Shown here: positions 5,192-8,725 of the stretch, one piece after another
Position numbering within the stretch: the first letter of the stretch is position 1
Layout: every line of letters starts with the position of its first letter
NCBI GenBank assembly: GCA_947176875.1
Contig: CAMWSI010000026.1
Location: forward strand, 1-8,725
DNA: 8,725 bases
Direction: 5' to 3'
Origin: an uncultured Bacteroidales bacterium
Lineage (GTDB): Bacteria > Bacteroidota > Bacteroidia > Bacteroidales > P3
Made by a program: the position numbers and the translations under genes
The notes under the pieces: generated by a model
Database searches by the model: none
Told to the model about the DNA's origin: nothing
Seen by the model: only the letters and a program-made list of their open reading frames with translations

Positions 5192-6427
5192 ATGAGTTTG
5201 GAAAACAAATTGTTCAAGGGCAAGACGCTTGCCATTCTGTCGGGCGGCGGCGATACGCCGGCCATCAATTCGAGCATAGAAGCCGTACGTAACCGCGCTT
5301 CGATGCTGGGCTACAAGGTTTACGGTATCCGTCAGGGCTGGAAAGGTCTTTTGGGAGACGGCGACGTCATGGATCTGACCTGTCAGCCGTATAACGGTTG
5401 CTACGGCGGCACGGCCTTGCGTTCGAGCCGGACCAACCCGTTCTCGTCCAAGCCTGGCGAAGACCGCGTGGGGCAGATCATGAACAATTTGAAACGTTAT
5501 AAAATCGACGTGCTCGTGACGATAGGCGGCGACGATACCAACGGTGCGGCCAAGAAACTTTACGAGCAGGAGGGCATTCCCGTCATCGGCTTCCCCAAGA
5601 CGATAGACAACGACTTGCGCACGCGTACGATGCACGAGGTCGATGGTAAGGAGATAGAAGCCGTCATCTGTCCGGGTTTCCCTTCCGCCGCCCGCACGGT
5701 GGCCCGTCTGACGAATATGATCAAGACGACGACCGAATCGCATTCGCGCGTCATGGTGGTCGAGGTCATGGGGCGTGACGCCGGCTGGCTGACCGGTACG
5801 GCGACGTTCGGCGGCGCGCATCTGGCGTTGATTCCGGAGGTGGAGATTACGCGCGAACGCAAGGACTTTTTCTTCGAGCGTGTGAACGAACTCTATATGC
5901 GCAATCCGAAGCGCAACCTGATTGTGGCGGTTTCGGAGGGCATCCGTTGGTATAACGAGGAAACCGGCAAGCCGGAAATGGTGTTCGCCAGCTCGGAAAA
6001 AGACGAATACGGACACCCGCGTTTCGGCGGCGTGAGCGGCGTGGTGGCCAGCGAGATTTCGCGCCGTCTGGGCATAGACGCCCGCGCCCAGATAACGGGT
6101 TATTTCGCGCGTGCCGGCGAATGCCGCGAATACGACCGCCGGCTTACGGCGACGTTGGCCGACAAGGTCGTGGACTTGCTGTTGCGCGAAGCCTACGGAC
6201 AGATGCCGGTGTTGAAATCGGTCGTGCCTTATGAAGAACTCGAGGAATTCAACACGTCGTCCATCGATATGGGTTCTATCGGCAACAAGCCGCTGTCGTG
6301 CGAGTACTACGATGCCAATACGTTCACGTTCACGCCGCACTACCACGATTTCCTCGGCAAGGTCATGGAAAAGATGAACCTGATGAATTTCGATTACGAT
6401 TTTCCGGTGGTGATTCCTGAAAAATAA
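5192..6427 (+). CDS. pfp: 6-phosphofructokinase, PPi-type active-site signature
   Basis: A 411-residue cytoplasmic enzyme that phosphorylates fructose 6-phosphate to fructose 1,6-bisphosphate in glycolysis; PPi-linked forms work reversibly. Motifs: SGGGDTPAIN near the N-terminus, GGDDTNG at 112-118, PKTIDND at 135-141 with catalytic Asp139, MGRDAGWL from 193, and a sugar-phosphate region ending near FARAGECREYDR. Asp115 and Lys136 replace the Gly104 and Gly124 of E. coli ATP-PfkA; this Asp/Lys pair is the classical marker of PPi use. Length fits the single-domain group III enzymes rather than the longer plant-type PPi enzymes (550 residues or more). ATG 5192 is chosen because the upstream TTG extension at 5141 overlaps the toxin remnant and adds no family-like sequence. 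The start lies 19 nt after the original toxin stop, so its promoter probably sits inside the toxin remnant; TATTTTG at 5165-5171 is only a weak candidate. Confidence 0.93.
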   Translation: MSLENKLFKGKTLAILSGGGDTPAINSSIEAVRNRASMLGYKVYGIRQGWKGLLGDGDVMDLTCQPYNGCYGGTALRSSRTNPFSSKPGEDRVGQIMNNLKRYKIDVLVTIGGDDTNGAAKKLYEQEGIPVIGFPKTIDNDLRTRTMHEVDGKEIEAVICPGFPSAARTVARLTNMIKTTTESHSRVMVVEVMGRDAGWLTGTATFGGAHLALIPEVEITRERKDFFFERVNELYMRNPKRNLIVAVSEGIRWYNEETGKPEMVFASSEKDEYGHPRFGGVSGVVASEISRRLGIDARAQITGYFARAGECREYDRRLTATLADKVVDLLLREAYGQMPVLKSVVPYEELEEFNTSSIDMGSIGNKPLSCEYYDANTFTFTPHYHDFLGKVMEKMNLMNFDYDFPVVIPEK

Positions 6428-6443
6428 AAAACGGAGAGACAGT

Positions 6444-8725
6444 ATGAAATACGGAAAAAATACAGCGGCCGCCCTTTGGGGCGGCTTGTTGTTTGCAGGC
6501 ATTCTGTCGGGCGGCCTCACGGACGTTACCGGCGGCGCGCTCATGGCGCAGAGTAATACGGCCGCCGCGCGGGCGGCGGAGAACACCGCCGAGGCCGTGT
6601 CCGATACGGCGAAGCAGACCCTTTCGGCTACAGCTTGGTTGGTTTCGGATGTCTGGGAAATGTCTTCGCCGGCTTTCAGGGCCGAAAAGAACATCCGGGG
6701 CGAGGCTTTCGACACGCCGCGCATCTTGGCCATGCCGGGCGTGGATATGGAAAAACTGGCGTTGAGCCGGCCGACCGACGGCGCGGCCTTGCGCCAAGGG
6801 AGCGGCGCGTTGTATTGGCATGAAATGCCGGCGGACGCGACGGTTTCGGCTGTTGCGGCGGCCGATGGAAAACCGATGGCCGACTCCGCCGGGGACGCCC
6901 GTATCGCGTGGCGCTATTTTTGCACCTATCTGACGGCCGACCGCTATGTCAAGGCCGGATATGCGGTGCGGTTCGCGCCGGTCTATGAATTGTATGTGGA
7001 TGGCAAGAAGGTATTGAGTCAGGGCCAGGCGCAGGCCGCCGATACGGCGCGGCCAGCCGCCAAGACCTATGACGGGGCCGTGGAGCCCGGTCTGCATGTG
7101 CTCATCGTGCGGGCGTTGGTGGAACTCGGCCGCGCCTATGCGATGCCGGAACTGACCGTTTCGGTTGAAGCCGGCGCGGCCTTGACGATCGCTCCGGAAC
7201 GGTGCGAACGCTACGATTTGCCGCACTATCTGTTCGGCGAACGTGTGGCCTCGCCTAAACTTTCCTACGACGGCCGGTTTTACGCCATGACCTGTACTGC
7301 GGTCAAAGCCGACCGCAGCGGCTACGAACGCAGTCTTTCGGTAGGCCGTACCGATAACGGTCAAGTGACGGCCGTCTATAAAGGCATTTCCAATTTCTCG
7401 TTCGCGCCGGCCGCGCCGTATTTCGGTTACATGCAGCGGGAGGGCAAGCGGACGCGGATATGTGTCGGTCTATTGGGCGAGACGGCGCAGCCGGTTTACG
7501 AGACGGCCGAAGAACTGGGCGGTTTCACATGGGCACCCGACGGTAGCTATATGGTCGTGAGCGTCGTGACGCGGCCCGAAGCCAACAAGACTGGCCTTAA
7601 GAGCCTCAGTTCGCCGGCCGACCAATGGCCTTACTACAACGACCGGACGCAACTCTACCAACTCGATTTGCGGAGCCATCTGGCCGATTGGAGCGCCGAC
7701 CGCAAGGCGGGTCGGTTCACCCGAAAGAACAAGACGGAAAACAATTGGCTTGAACCGCTGGCTTATGGGCCTTTGTCGGCCGATGTGCAGGACATCAGCG
7801 CGGACGGCCGCCGGCTTTTGTTCTCCACCTCGGAGATGGTCGATACGTTGCGGGCCTATATCCGTCAGAATATGTATATCATGAACTTGGAAACCCGGGA
7901 AATCGACCTTCTTTGGCAGACCACGCAGTTTGTGTCCGGCGCCGCGTTTTCGCCCGATGGCCGTCAGCTCTTTGTGGTCGGCGCCGAGACCATGTTCTCC
8001 GACTATGCGGCCGTCAACGCCAGCCAACCGGGCGACGAACTCTACGTAAACGACTACAACAATGTGCCGTTTGTCTTCGATATCGCCACCCAAAAGGCAC
8101 ATTTCGTCGGGCGCGGTTTCACGCCCTCCATCGACGGTTTCGCGTTCGAGCCTTCGGGCCGCTATGTCTATCTCCGTTGCACCGACGGCGATAACGTCAA
8201 TCTTTACGCCTACCGCATGGGTAGCGGCCTGGGCGGCGACAAGCCCGTCTTTGTCCGCGTGCCGCTCAAGACCACCAATACCGAAGCCTTGGCTTTGGGC
8301 GGCGACATGATGCTCTACACGGGTACGACGGCCGACGAGCCGGTGCGCGCCTATCTGAGCAAGGGGACGCTTGCGAATCCGCAGGCCCGCCGTAGCGAAA
8401 CGCTGTTGCTCGATCCGCAGCAGGAACTCGCGGAGAAACGGGTGGCCATGAATCATTGGTTCGACCTCAAATTCGCGACGCCCGACGGCGACAGCATCAG
8501 CGGCACGCTCTATCTGCCGGATGGCCTGACGCTTGAACAGTTGCAAAAAGGCACGAAGCAATATCCTTGCATCACGTATTACTACGGCGGTACATCGCCT
8601 ACGCCCAAGTCGTTGGATATGCGTTATCCGAAGCAGGTGTGGGCCTCGCACGGCTATGTCGTGCTCGTGTTGCAGCCCTCAGGCGCCATCGGCTACGGCA
8701 AGGAATTCGCCGCGCGCCACGTCAA
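6444..8725 (+). CDS. Exported S9-family (prolyl oligopeptidase/DPP4-like) peptidase, partial at 3' end
   Basis: An open frame of 760 complete codons with no stop before the window edge. A signal peptide is likely: MKYGKN, a hydrophobic core to about residue 33, and a cut near MAQS (34-37), so the enzyme should act in the periplasm or at the surface. Residues about 230-650 hold beta-propeller-like repeats such as FTWAPDGSYMVV, DISADGRRLLFS, AAFSPDGRQLFVV and FAFEPSGRYVYL. The alpha/beta hydrolase domain begins near residue 670 (NHWFDLKFATPDGD), followed by YYYGGTSPT (712-720) and LQPSGAIGYGKEFAARHV at the edge. These last motifs are characteristic of S9 peptidases of Bacteroidota. The catalytic Ser, Asp and His all lie beyond the window. 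A GGAG at 6433-6436, 7 nt before the ATG, serves as ribosome binding site; the gap to the phosphofructokinase is 16 nt, so cotranscription is likely. Substrate specificity cannot be told. Confidence 0.9.
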   Translation, partial: MKYGKNTAAALWGGLLFAGILSGGLTDVTGGALMAQSNTAAARAAENTAEAVSDTAKQTLSATAWLVSDVWEMSSPAFRAEKNIRGEAFDTPRILAMPGVDMEKLALSRPTDGAALRQGSGALYWHEMPADATVSAVAAADGKPMADSAGDARIAWRYFCTYLTADRYVKAGYAVRFAPVYELYVDGKKVLSQGQAQAADTARPAAKTYDGAVEPGLHVLIVRALVELGRAYAMPELTVSVEAGAALTIAPERCERYDLPHYLFGERVASPKLSYDGRFYAMTCTAVKADRSGYERSLSVGRTDNGQVTAVYKGISNFSFAPAAPYFGYMQREGKRTRICVGLLGETAQPVYETAEELGGFTWAPDGSYMVVSVVTRPEANKTGLKSLSSPADQWPYYNDRTQLYQLDLRSHLADWSADRKAGRFTRKNKTENNWLEPLAYGPLSADVQDISADGRRLLFSTSEMVDTLRAYIRQNMYIMNLETREIDLLWQTTQFVSGAAFSPDGRQLFVVGAETMFSDYAAVNASQPGDELYVNDYNNVPFVFDIATQKAHFVGRGFTPSIDGFAFEPSGRYVYLRCTDGDNVNLYAYRMGSGLGGDKPVFVRVPLKTTNTEALALGGDMMLYTGTTADEPVRAYLSKGTLANPQARRSETLLLDPQQELAEKRVAMNHWFDLKFATPDGDSISGTLYLPDGLTLEQLQKGTKQYPCITYYYGGTSPTPKSLDMRYPKQVWASHGYVVLVLQPSGAIGYGKEFAARHV

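Noticed and set aside
5138..6733. A 531-codon open frame on the minus strand across the phosphofructokinase gene
   Set aside because: It mirrors a well-identified gene on the other strand, has His/Arg-rich composition typical of antisense reading of GC-rich genes, and spans two real genes.
7470..8651. A 393-codon minus-strand open frame opposite the S9 peptidase
   Set aside because: The + strand shows clear propeller and S9 motifs here; the antisense product has no recognisable domain and a composition typical of shadow frames.

Overview
The window reads as a GC-rich chromosome segment from a member of the Bacteroidota, most likely Bacteroidales. Three things point there: a C-terminal type IX secretion (T9SS) sorting domain, an RluD enzyme of the Bacteroidota form, and an S9 peptidase with the YYYGGTSPT and LQPSGAxGxGxEFAARHVN signatures. 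A TAnnTTTG promoter element of the Bacteroidota type agrees. The species cannot be named from sequence alone. All genes run on the + strand, no gene-free stretch exceeds 300 bases, and the longest is the 186 bases after the hydrolase.

Left part (1-4488) is a tight probable operon. The acidic C-terminal tail of an unidentified gene enters from the left. It overlaps the start of a large secreted T9SS-substrate protein, followed 3 nt after its stop by an RluD-family 23S rRNA pseudouridine synthase. After a short spacer with a small hairpin comes an alpha/beta hydrolase with a complete Ser-Asp-His triad. The hydrolase carries an in-frame segment of about 29 codons that is a long imperfect palindrome at DNA level. 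This looks like a small mobile palindromic element that became coding sequence, and it is the most unusual thing in the window.

Middle part (4489-5172) is visibly AT-rich. A probable terminator and a TAnnTTTG promoter precede a RelB-like antitoxin gene, which overlaps a YafQ-family toxin gene by ATGA. The toxin gene is broken: its frame shifts near position 5051, and the rest of the YafQ fold continues in another frame to 5172. That remainder contains four copies of a TATTAA hexamer encoding an Ile-Leu run. The module looks like a decayed toxin-antitoxin insertion.

Right part (5192-8725) returns to GC-rich sequence. A phosphofructokinase with the residue signature of PPi-dependent enzymes (GGDD and PKTIDND) is followed after 16 nt by an exported S9-family peptidase that runs off the right edge before its catalytic serine. 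The pair is probably cotranscribed. I found no RNA genes, CRISPR arrays or complete insertion sequences. The strongest candidates for something undescribed are the coding palindrome and, secondarily, the repeat-bearing broken toxin; neither amounts to a clearly new multi-gene system.
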